Both the position numbers and the translations under genes were made by a program. Positions 25,057 through 33,700 of a stretch of 64,000 nt of DNA are shown piece after piece (position 1 is the stretch's first letter; the number at the start of each line of letters is the position of its first letter). Source of the stretch: Lachnospiraceae bacterium (lineage in GTDB: Bacteria; Bacillota; Clostridia; Lachnospirales; Lachnospiraceae); the NCBI GenBank assembly GCA_900766925.1, contig CAAFXG010000024.1, positions 1 through 64,000 on the forward strand, written 5' to 3'. The notes beneath the pieces are model-generated. The model was given only the letters and a program-made list of their open reading frames with translations, had not been told where the DNA came from and ran no database searches.

Positions 25057-26184
25057 TTAAACACCAAATATTGCAAGGAATGTTCCGGCCGCTACAGCAG
25101 TACCTATAACACCGGCAACGTTAGGACCCATAGCATTCATAAGAAGGAAGTTTGTAGGGTCTGCCTCAGCACCAACCTTCTGTGAAACTCTGGCTGCCAT
25201 CGGAACTGCCGAAACACCTGCGGAGCCAATCAAAGGATTAACCTTTCCATGCGTAGCCTTGCACATAATCTTACCAAATATAACACCCATTGCAGTACCA
25301 AATGCAAATGCAATAAGTCCAAGTGCAACAATCTTAAGTGTACTGAGCTTAAGGAAAGCTTCGGCACTTGTTGATGCACCTACTGAAGTACCAAGTAAAA
25401 TAACAACAATATACATCATTGCATTTGATGCTGTCTCTGAAAGCTGCTTTACAACTCCACACTCCTTAAACAGATTACCAAGCATAAGCATACCAACAAG
25501 CGGTGCGGTTGTAGGAAGAATCAGAACAACTACAAGCGTAACAACGATAGGGAATAAAATTTTCTCTGTCTTAGTAACAGGACGAAGCTGTCCCATTTTT
25601 ATTTTTCTTTCCTTCTCTGTTGTAAGAAGCTTCATTATAGGCGGCTGAATAACAGGAACCAGTGACATATAAGAATATGCCGCAACTGCAATTGGTCCCA
25701 TAAGTGTTCCACCCATTCCAAGCTTTCCTGCAAGGAAAATTGATGTAGGTCCGTCAGCACCACCGATTATGGAAATCGCTGCTGCTTCCTTGCCATTGAA
25801 GCCCATAAGAAAAGCAAGGAAATAAGCTGCATAAATACCAAACTGTGCCGCCGCTCCAAGAATAAAGCTCTTCGGATTGGCAATCAGTGGACCAAAATCC
25901 GTCATGGCTCCAACTCCCATGAAAATCAGTGAAGGTAAAATACTCCACTCGTCAAGTAAATAAAAATAATGTAATAATCCGCCCTCCTGGATTATGGCAG
26001 GGAACATATTAACCAAAAACATACCAAACGAAATCGGTACTAAAAGCAATGGTTCAAAGCCCTTTACAATTGCAAGATACATAAACACAAATGCAATAAG
26101 AATCATAACATAGTGCTTCCATGTAAGTGTTGCAAAACCTGTTTGAAGAGCAAGATTCTTTAAAACGTCTCCAAAACTGCTCAT
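25057..26184 (-). CDS. oadB: Na+-translocating decarboxylase beta subunit
   Basis: The 375-aa protein is the membrane subunit that decarboxylates carboxybiotin and pumps Na+ out. The block GGADGPTSIFLAGKLG holds the conserved Asp essential in this family, followed by VAAYSYMSLVPVIQPPIM. It has about nine hydrophobic segments. The frame opens at 26223, but AGGAGGTAA lies ten bases before the ATG at 26184. It sits between the biotin carrier and the 5S-like subunit on one transcript. OadB, MmdB and GcdB share this fold, so the name follows the neighbour. Confidence 0.95.
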   Translation of the reverse strand: MSSFGDVLKNLALQTGFATLTWKHYVMILIAFVFMYLAIVKGFEPLLLVPISFGMFLVNMFPAIIQEGGLLHYFYLLDEWSILPSLIFMGVGAMTDFGPLIANPKSFILGAAAQFGIYAAYFLAFLMGFNGKEAAAISIIGGADGPTSIFLAGKLGMGGTLMGPIAVAAYSYMSLVPVIQPPIMKLLTTEKERKIKMGQLRPVTKTEKILFPIVVTLVVVLILPTTAPLVGMLMLGNLFKECGVVKQLSETASNAMMYIVVILLGTSVGASTSAEAFLKLSTLKIVALGLIAFAFGTAMGVIFGKIMCKATHGKVNPLIGSAGVSAVPMAARVSQKVGAEADPTNFLLMNAMGPNVAGVIGTAVAAGTFLAIFGV

Positions 26185-26228
26185 TAAGCCGTTACCTCCT
26201 GTATTAATGTGGCGCAAGTCCAACTAAA

Positions 26229-26600
26229 TTAGTTCAATGTTGCAAGAGTATCTCCTGCTTCCACAGCATCTCCTGCTGCTACATTGATACTTGCCACTGT
26301 ACCATCCTCAGGTGCAACTACTTCATTCTCCATCTTCATAGCCTCAAGAACAAGGATAACATCCCCCTTCTTAACAGAAGCTCCAACGCTTGACTTAACA
26401 CTTAAAATCTTACCAGGCATTGGTGATTGAACTGTAATTGAACCTGCTGTTCCGGAAGCTGCAGGTGTCGCTGCCGGTGTAGGTGCAGGTGCTGCTGCAA
26501 CCGGTGCTGCCACAGGAGCTGCTGCAGGTGCACCTGCTCCTAATTCCTCAACTGCTACGTCATAAGCTGTACCATTAACGGTAATTCTATAATTCTTCAT
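26229..26600 (-). CDS. Biotin carboxyl carrier subunit of the decarboxylase
   Basis: The 123-aa protein is a biotinyl domain with an N-terminal handle. The biotinylation motif EAMKMENEV is at about residues 86-94, with its Lys as target. Residues 20-50 form an Ala/Pro-rich hinge of repeated AAPVA and PAAT units, the flexible swinging arm of such carriers (OadC/GcdC/MmdC and 1.3S types). AGGAGG lies before the ATG. It shuttles CO2 between the carboxyltransferases at 23619 and 27619 and the Na+ pump at 25057. Confidence 0.94.
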   Translation of the reverse strand: MKNYRITVNGTAYDVAVEELGAGAPAAAPVAAPVAAAPAPTPAATPAASGTAGSITVQSPMPGKILSVKSSVGASVKKGDVILVLEAMKMENEVVAPEDGTVASINVAAGDAVEAGDTLATLN

Positions 26601-26636
26601 ATTGTCATATCCTCCTAAATATCCAATGTATTCTTT

Positions 26637-27599
26637 TTATTTCTTTGCTCTTCTAATTGAACGAACAACTAATCTGTCCTTACTTACTGCTCCGTTTGAC
26701 CCGGAACCTGATGCAGCATAAATTGCCGCTGTTATTACCGCAACCAGCTCTGCATCATTCATAAGGTTCTCACCTGCAATCGGTGCTTCCTTTACCACCG
26801 GTTTAGCAACAGGTACAGTCTCAGGTTTAACCTCAGATTTAGTCTCAGGTAGCTTAGGCTTCTTAGCAAGAAGAGCAGGTAAAAACTTAAATAATGAAAT
26901 AATAAATGATATGAATATAAGAACTACAAACACTGTACCCATACCAAGAATTGTATTCATACCGGCCTGCTTCATCAGCTCACTCTTAGAATAAACAGCC
27001 GAAACAACCATCTCCTCAGGTGTATATTGGAATATTCCATACTGCTGAAGATATTCTTCAACGCCCAATGCCTCGGACAAGGTTGCAGCACCTGTCTCAG
27101 CAAGAATATCCGCTTGTGAATATCCCAACGATGCATAATAATCTAACGCCTGTTGCACTGACTTATCAAGCTGAATATAATAATCAGCATTCTCTACATA
27201 TTTGATTGTAACTTCCACATCTCTGTTTTCTGCCTTGTTAATAACAGTTACAGAAACCGAATCTGCTGCATTCTCAATTTTAGCATCCACAAGCGAGATA
27301 TCAAAGGAATTCTCATTCATTGCATAAGTACTAAAATCTTCGAAAGCCCCAACCTTGTCAGTTTCAATGGCCTGCTCAATTCCCTTAACCGCTGACTGTT
27401 CAAATGCTGTACCATCTGATAAATAATAGGAAGTGTAGTCATCTCCAACATTTGCATATGTTGAAAAATATCCCATTGTATCTAATACAATCTGTGTATC
27501 ATCATATTCAAATGGCTTTGGAACCGCATTATCACAGCCTGCTAAAGAGAACATAACAGCTAACATGGAAACTACTATTAATAATTTTTTTGTTTTCAT
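26637..27599 (-). CDS. Lipoprotein-type OadG-like subunit of the Na+ pump
   Basis: The 320-aa protein begins with a lipoprotein signal peptide ending LAGC (Cys at about 22). A roughly 180-residue extracellular domain follows, then one membrane segment near residues 217-240 (GMGTVFVVLIFISFIISLF), then a Pro/Lys/Val-rich cytoplasmic linker and a conserved OadG-type tail (AAIYAASGS and VRSIRRAKK). Ordinary OadG/gamma or delta subunits are 80-130 residues with only the membrane and tail parts, so this is an enlarged form. It likely anchors the carboxyltransferases to the beta subunit. The outer domain has no function that I recognise. Confidence 0.8.
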   Translation of the reverse strand: MKTKKLLIVVSMLAVMFSLAGCDNAVPKPFEYDDTQIVLDTMGYFSTYANVGDDYTSYYLSDGTAFEQSAVKGIEQAIETDKVGAFEDFSTYAMNENSFDISLVDAKIENAADSVSVTVINKAENRDVEVTIKYVENADYYIQLDKSVQQALDYYASLGYSQADILAETGAATLSEALGVEEYLQQYGIFQYTPEEMVVSAVYSKSELMKQAGMNTILGMGTVFVVLIFISFIISLFKFLPALLAKKPKLPETKSEVKPETVPVAKPVVKEAPIAGENLMNDAELVAVITAAIYAASGSGSNGAVSKDRLVVRSIRRAKK

Positions 27600-27618
27600 T
27601 TAGTTGTCACCTCGTTTT

Positions 27619-29043
27619 TTAAACTGCTCCGTGCTTCTTAAAAGGTCTGTCTTCCCTCTTTGTGTATAACATATCAAAGGCAGCAATCAGACGTTTTCTT
27701 GTTGCATCAGGCTCAATTATATCGTCAATATAACCTCTCTTAGCTGCTGCAACGGCACTTGACTGAAGCTCGGTATATTTCTTCTTAAGGTCAGCAATAA
27801 CAGCCTTCTTATCGTCAGCCTCGCCAATCTCCTTATCGTACATAATCTTAACAGCCATCTCCGGATCCATTGTTCCTATCTTGGCTGTTGGCCATGCGTA
27901 AACAATATCAGCTCCGATAGCCTTAGAATTCATTACTGTATATGCAGTACCAAATGCATCTCCCATAACAACGGTAATCTTAGGAACTGTTGCGTCAGCA
28001 AACGAATATGTGAGCTTAGCCGCTGCGTCAGCTATCAACTTCTCATTATTAATTGTTGCCACAAAGCCCTTAACATTTACAAGTGTTAGCACAGGAATTT
28101 CAAATGCGTCACAGAATTTAACAAAATCAGCCGCAATATAAGCACCCTCAGCACATATAAGATTTCCGCCTTCATTTACCTGATTGGCCACGCATCCGAT
28201 AGTCTGTCCGTCAAGCTTAACAAAACCAATTACAACATCCTTTGAATAATCCTTCTTGACCTCAACAAAAACATTGTTGTCTGCAATGTGTGTAAGAACT
28301 GCTCTTGCATCTGATGCAAGACTATCAAGATTAGGAATAATTCTGTTCAAGTCATCTGTGCACTCTGTAATATCTGACTCATCATTGTTAGATGGCAGAA
28401 TATCAATCAAAGCCCTGATTTGTCCAAGAACAGATGCATCATCCTCACAAACTGCATCAACCAACGCTGTGTTGCAGCTTAAATATTCTGCTGATGCGGT
28501 ATCAAGCTTACCGGCATAATTGCCGTCTAATGCATTAGGGCTGTTAACAAATAACTTAGAACCCTCTGATGTCATAAATGTAAAATCTGTCAATGTCGGA
28601 ATAAGAGCAGCTCCACCACCGCATGTACCAAAGATAGCAGTAATCTGTGGAATTACACCTGATGCAAGTGTCTGCTTCAAGTAAACCTCACCAAACGCAT
28701 TAAGTGCATCTGTAGCCTCCTGAAGTCTCAATCCTGCACAATCAATTAATCCGATAACAGGAGCTCCTACCTTCATAGCCATGTCATATATCTTTGCAAT
28801 TTTTTTGGCGTGCATCTCACCGATTGCACCACCAAGAACTGTTGCGTCCTGACTGTAGACATAAACTAATCTTCCGTTGATAACACCATATCCGGTAATA
28901 ACACCGTCTTTCGGAGTATCATTTTCCTGCATGTTAAAGTCAGTGCTTCTTGCAGTAACGTATGCACCAACCTCAACAAAACTTGAGTCATCAAGCAATG
29001 AAGCTATTCTATCACTTGCTGACAAGCTAAGTTTGTTACTCAT
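27619..29043 (-). CDS. Acyl-CoA carboxyltransferase (MmdA/PccB-like)
   Basis: The 474-aa product is a biotin-dependent acyl-CoA carboxyltransferase of the crotonase fold, akin to MmdA, PccB or 12S transcarboxylase. Conserved segments include KDGVITGYG, LIDCAGLRLQEA, GTCGGGAAL (oxyanion hole) and LTLVNVKGF. With the 5S-like subunit, biotin carrier, Na+ pump and OadG-like subunit it forms a five-gene cluster. Known partners could make methylmalonyl-CoA decarboxylase, glutaconyl-CoA decarboxylase or transcarboxylase; I cannot choose by sequence. GGAGGG lies before the ATG, with a promoter and a short 5' hairpin upstream. Confidence 0.9.
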   Translation of the reverse strand: MSNKLSLSASDRIASLLDDSSFVEVGAYVTARSTDFNMQENDTPKDGVITGYGVINGRLVYVYSQDATVLGGAIGEMHAKKIAKIYDMAMKVGAPVIGLIDCAGLRLQEATDALNAFGEVYLKQTLASGVIPQITAIFGTCGGGAALIPTLTDFTFMTSEGSKLFVNSPNALDGNYAGKLDTASAEYLSCNTALVDAVCEDDASVLGQIRALIDILPSNNDESDITECTDDLNRIIPNLDSLASDARAVLTHIADNNVFVEVKKDYSKDVVIGFVKLDGQTIGCVANQVNEGGNLICAEGAYIAADFVKFCDAFEIPVLTLVNVKGFVATINNEKLIADAAAKLTYSFADATVPKITVVMGDAFGTAYTVMNSKAIGADIVYAWPTAKIGTMDPEMAVKIMYDKEIGEADDKKAVIADLKKKYTELQSSAVAAAKRGYIDDIIEPDATRKRLIAAFDMLYTKREDRPFKKHGAV

Positions 29044-29139
29044 TTTAAGCCCTCCACTAAAATTTATTTTAGGCTTCGACCTAGGTCAAAACCAATTTCT
29101 TCCGAGTATAATAATATACTTTTTCGAATATTAAATCAA
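29044..29139 (-). promoter_or_regulatory. Promoter and leader of the decarboxylase operon
   Basis: On the minus strand TTGATT (29134-29139), a 17-base spacer and TATTAT (29111-29116) form a likely sigma-A promoter. Between it and the ATG are the perfect 10-bp palindrome GACCTAGGTC (about 29078-29087) and CTAAAAT/ATTTTAG, a small stem beside the ribosome site. The palindrome may be an operator; no regulator is known. Confidence 0.55.
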
Positions 29140-29355
29140 GGATATATTCCAAGAAATTATATTATTAACCATTTTTATTATTTAAGCCTTTTTTATTTTG
29201 TGATTTTATACAAAATTATAACGCTGATATCTGTTGTTTTATACAAATATCAGCGTTATAAATAATTAACCAATCATGGCATAGCCAATTTATTTAATTG
29301 TTTTACTTGAAAGCCGAGCATTTACATCTGCTTTGCAGGTAGTAAGGCTGAGTCA
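29140..29355. other. Gene-free stretch containing a terminator
   Basis: This AT-rich gap lies between the decarboxylase promoter and the solute-binding gene. The only clear structure is the hairpin at 29216-29261. No coding frame with a ribosome site was seen on either strand. Confidence 0.7.
29216..29261 (-). terminator. Terminator after the solute-binding gene
   Basis: TTATAACGCTGATAT (29216-29230) and its exact complement at 29247-29261 form a 15-bp stem around 16 bases. On the minus strand AATTTTG follows, and the A/T-rich arms make it near-symmetrical. It lies about 95 bp after the 29356 stop. Confidence 0.75.
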
Positions 29356-30630
29356 CTATTTATAACCCATTCGTTCTTTTACATATCTCTTGTATGTCTT
29401 ATATACATTCTTATAAGACAACTTTTTGTTATTTCTGCATTCATTAACCGCCTCAACAACAAAGTGTCCTAATTCAATATATTCCTTGATTGAATTCTTA
29501 TAATTGATTCCGGAAGAAACCTTGTCCCATACCTTAAATGAATTCTGTGTCTTATACTGAGAATAACCTATGTCTGATTTAATAACCTTTTTAACAGCTA
29601 CCTTGTTATTAGGAAAATCTCCCGTATCCTTCGCCATCTGTGTCATGGTTGCAGTATCACAGCAAAGTGTCTTAAGTACAAGGGTTGCCAGTGCCGGATT
29701 AGCGCATTTGCTGGTAGCCATCATATATGTGCCACCCCAGAAATAGTCAGCCGGGCCCTCACACATATTAAACTCAGCATTTTCGCTAAGCATCCATGTC
29801 ATCCAAGTGCATCCAAACACACCAAATACATCAGACTCTGCAGCATTAAATGTCTCATTCCATCCATCGTCCCATATCATACCGTCAGGATTCTTGACAT
29901 AGTCACTCTTAACAAAGCTTATTTCCTTATTAATCATATTCTTAAGAGTTGAGGTCTCCTGAATCTTGCCACTCTTAATCCACTTAGAGCCCGGATTTGC
30001 CTGAAGAGGAAGAATCAAATCCGAAGGTGAATAAACAATGCTATACCCCTTCTTCTGAAGCTTCTTAGCTGTTTTCTCAAACTGTGTCCAATTCTTCAGA
30101 TAATTCTGAACCTTCGTTGGGTTGTCAGTACCAAGAACCTCCTTTGCAATTCTTCTGTTGTATATAAAGCAACCCGCTGTTGACTGCCATGTAACAGCCT
30201 TAAGCTTGCCCTTATATGTACCTATCTGCTTGGTATAATCATATGCATTCTTATAGTATGAATTCTTGAAGCCAATAGTATCAAGGCTCACATAATTCTT
30301 AGAAGATATAGCCTCAGGCATCGCATCTGACTCAAAGCAGACAATTGACGGAACCTTACTTTTACCCTTCAGCTTCTGGTCAATAACATCCATATAGCTT
30401 ACGTCCTCACCCAAGTCTTCGAGCTTAACATACTTAACTAATTTCTTGTACTGCGGATACTTGTCATAGAAATAATTAAGCCTGTCCTTAACCTCATCAT
30501 TGAAGCCGTAAATGTAAATCACCTTGTTGTTGATTTTGGATGCAGCACTCGCTGCACTACACGGTACCAACGAAATGGCAAGCACAAGAGCAAGGGCTAC
30601 CGCAGCCACACGTTTCATCATTTTACTCAT
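29356..30630 (-). CDS. Extracellular solute-binding-like protein
   Basis: The 424-aa protein has a signal peptide (MSKMMKRVAAVALALVLAIS, then an SAASAASK cleavage region) and a periplasmic-binding-protein-type fold judged from segments such as VPSIVCFESDAMPEAIS, YKGKLKAVTWQSTAGCFIY and FNMCEGPADYFWGGTYM. These resemble family 1 sugar-binding proteins. No permease genes are adjacent; the neighbour upstream is the 1587-aa surface protein. The Cys in VPCSA is not in a good lipobox. AGGAGG supports the ATG. The ligand is unknown; it may be a lone binding protein or part of a distant ABC system. Confidence 0.75.
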   Translation of the reverse strand: MSKMMKRVAAVALALVLAISLVPCSAASAASKINNKVIYIYGFNDEVKDRLNYFYDKYPQYKKLVKYVKLEDLGEDVSYMDVIDQKLKGKSKVPSIVCFESDAMPEAISSKNYVSLDTIGFKNSYYKNAYDYTKQIGTYKGKLKAVTWQSTAGCFIYNRRIAKEVLGTDNPTKVQNYLKNWTQFEKTAKKLQKKGYSIVYSPSDLILPLQANPGSKWIKSGKIQETSTLKNMINKEISFVKSDYVKNPDGMIWDDGWNETFNAAESDVFGVFGCTWMTWMLSENAEFNMCEGPADYFWGGTYMMATSKCANPALATLVLKTLCCDTATMTQMAKDTGDFPNNKVAVKKVIKSDIGYSQYKTQNSFKVWDKVSSGINYKNSIKEYIELGHFVVEAVNECRNNKKLSYKNVYKTYKRYVKERMGYK

Positions 30631-30704
30631 ATTTTATCCTCCTTAATAAAATTATTTTACTTGTTCTGTGTTGATATCAAGAACATGGATTTAACAAATT
30701 TGAT

Positions 30705-33700
30705 TTATTTACTTTTTATTTTTATTGATTTCACACTGCTCCACTTACCGTAATAAGAAGTATTACCCTGTTTCTTGTATGTCCTGACCCTTACATAATA
30801 CTTCTTGCCTGTTTTAAGCTTACTGATTGACTTCGAGACAACCTTAGCGGAAGAAATTGTGACCGTCTTTGTTTTGGTCTTTGCAAATTTACTGTCTGTA
30901 GAATACTGCAGCACATAGCCTGTAACATAAGGATTTTTCTTCCATGTTATCTTCATCTGCCCCTTCTTAGGAGATGTCAATGTCCTGATACCTACTCCCG
31001 CAGGACTTACAATAATTGCAACCTTCTTTGTAACTGTCTTATATTTATCACTTCCGGCTGTTATTGTTATCACTGTTTTTCCGCTGTAATTCTTTGGTAT
31101 TGTCACCTTACCCTGTGATGACACCTTAACCTTACTGTTATCAGACTTATATTTAAGCTTCCCACCGATTGTCTTAGCCTTAAGCGCTATAGTCTGCACA
31201 TTTGCAGATGCTGTTATTACGTGCTTAGCCACAACCGTAATCTTATTTGAAACCTGAGGAAGCTTAGCAACTATCTCTGTTTTTGTTGCTGTACAGCCGC
31301 TTCTCTTACACCTATATGTCTTTATTCCGGTATTCTTATAGGTTGCCTGCTTTGTAACTGTTCCGTTGTCATAGCTATGTCCAAGTGGTTCTGTTTTACT
31401 TCCTGTTGTCAGAGTAATTCCGCATACCTTACATACTGTATCACTTGTTTTGCCTGCTTTCAGACAGGTTGCCGCAACCGCATTTCCTGCTGATACAGGT
31501 GTACGGGTTGTAAGCTTCGGTATATCTTCTTCCTTTGTTGCCTTACAGTCTGCCCCTGTGCACTTGTATGTTTTAACTCCGGTTTCCTTACAGGTTGCCT
31601 CTTTTGTTATGCTGCCTTCTGTATTCCAGCTATGGATTCCCGTTGCCTCAATTACAGTTTCAGCCTTGGTTGCATCGCAAACACTGCAATGTATAGACTT
31701 ACTACCTTCCTTACTACAGCTTGCAGGAACATCAACTGTATACTCACTATCCCATAAATGCTCAATCTCTGCGGTTCCATCATCATAGTACAAACGGTTA
31801 TCCATTAATGTTTTTAATCCATAGCTGTCCCAATTATCTTTAGCAAACATTACTCCTAACTTATCTTTCACTGTTTCATCGGCTGTCTCAGGAATATATG
31901 CTATAACAGTTCCGGTCGGGACACTGACAAGCTCTGTTTGTGACGGATTTGATGTATTAAGACTATCATATAAATAGCATCTGATCTGCCATCCCATATT
32001 CTTCATAGTATCTGAAACAGTTAATTCAGGCAGTTTATTATTACTATTCTGAAGGAAAATATTACCAAACTTTCCACTAATCTCATCAACACTTAATGCT
32101 GACCCGGTATTCATAAAAATATCGGAATTGTAAACATATAGTGTTTGTGCACTAACCTTTCCATTAATAATAAGCGTCACATAACCATACAACAAATGCG
32201 ACCACGGGTCTTCGTCATTTACATCGAAGGAATACCCTTCCTCAAATTCATCCAAACTAATTGAAGCTGCATCGGATATTTCACAACTTAAATTAACACT
32301 GTTAGCAATTACAATGTTAAGCTTGTCTGCTGTGATGTTACCACCTTGCAAAATAGTGTTTCCTTCCAAGCTTCCCAGTACTAGTTTATTATTATTTCCA
32401 TGAATTGTTATTCCGTCATCGGAAGCCTTTATTTTTCCACCCAGAATAAGATCACAATACAAGGTAAGATCATTATTAAGATTAAGGTATACTGAATTAT
32501 TGTTTACAACATTTACAGCCTTAATTCCTTCTGCATAAGGCACCATTTTAAATGGAACTGCCTTATTAATCTCAACCCTCAAATATCCTTCTTTACCGTC
32601 CAATGCATTTTGAACATCTTCAAAGGAGTTAAACACACCTAATTCTTCTGACAAAACCGTGTAATTTGCATCAGTATAAACGGATGCCCAAAGTCCATCC
32701 TCAATAATAAAATTCTCTGAAAGCCGGCTGATTAAAAAGATTGCTGTACTAAAAATCCCACTGTATTCACCCTTGCCGACAACCATGGCACGTCCAAGCC
32801 CCGGCTCTATATTATCAGCATACACTACATCATAATCGGTTTCTCGGACAAGTGCCTGTCCCTTATAAGAAACTGTAAGCTCAGGTGCAATACTGTTACC
32901 TGTATATGTCTGATCATTGATGTCAGCAATCTCAAACCGTTCCATGCAGCCTTCATAAAAGCTAAGCATATCCTTGTCTATGTAATACTTTCCTAGCTTA
33001 ACCGGATCAGCCCCATATAATTTGCCGTCAAACAGACCACTGTTTCCTATATTTCCATTTGAAAACATACATCCAAAACCGGCTTTATTATCTCTTAATG
33101 CTTTAAACTGATCCTTGTGGAATTTAATGTAGTCCTCCTTAGCCAATGCGTAGTTGTTTGCAACCTCTCTATTCAAAACCATTGTATTATATTTGTCTGC
33201 AAAGGTTTTGAATTTCTCCATCTTCTGATTAATAAACTGTGCATAGGTAAAGGAATAGGTCTCTTCCTCTCCATTATTATCATAATCTCCTTTGAAGGAA
33301 GCTGTATAATCGCGATTATCATTACCATCCTTAATTGTTATTTCACTGTCAGTTGTAAAAAAGTAGTCAGTATAATAATCATCGCCCTTAAAACCATAAT
33401 TTACACCATGAGCAGTCTGTGTGTCATTACAATTAATAAATGTAAGCTTTTTATCAGTAAACCTTGTAATAAATGTATTTGCAAAATCACTTACTGAAAC
33501 CGCATTTATGTCATCAAAATTATATTCATCATAGTTATATGTTTCGCTGGTACTATTTTGAAAATTCTGTGAATCCTCCGCCTTAAAAAATGCGCTTATA
33601 GGAATCCTGCTTTCTGAAGCTTCAGGATAGGTAATCCAAATATAGCTAAATTTAATTATATTATTTTTATCTGTTCTGGACAAAACAACCTTACTTGCAC

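Noticed and set aside
26440..26540. Repetitive GC-richer stretch, possible minisatellite
   Set aside because: It encodes the Ala/Pro hinge of the biotin carrier, a normal feature of such proteins.
33117..33497. 126-codon hydrophobic plus-strand frame
   Set aside because: It is antisense to the 1587-aa gene; the Ile/Cys-rich sequence follows from the opposite strand's codons.
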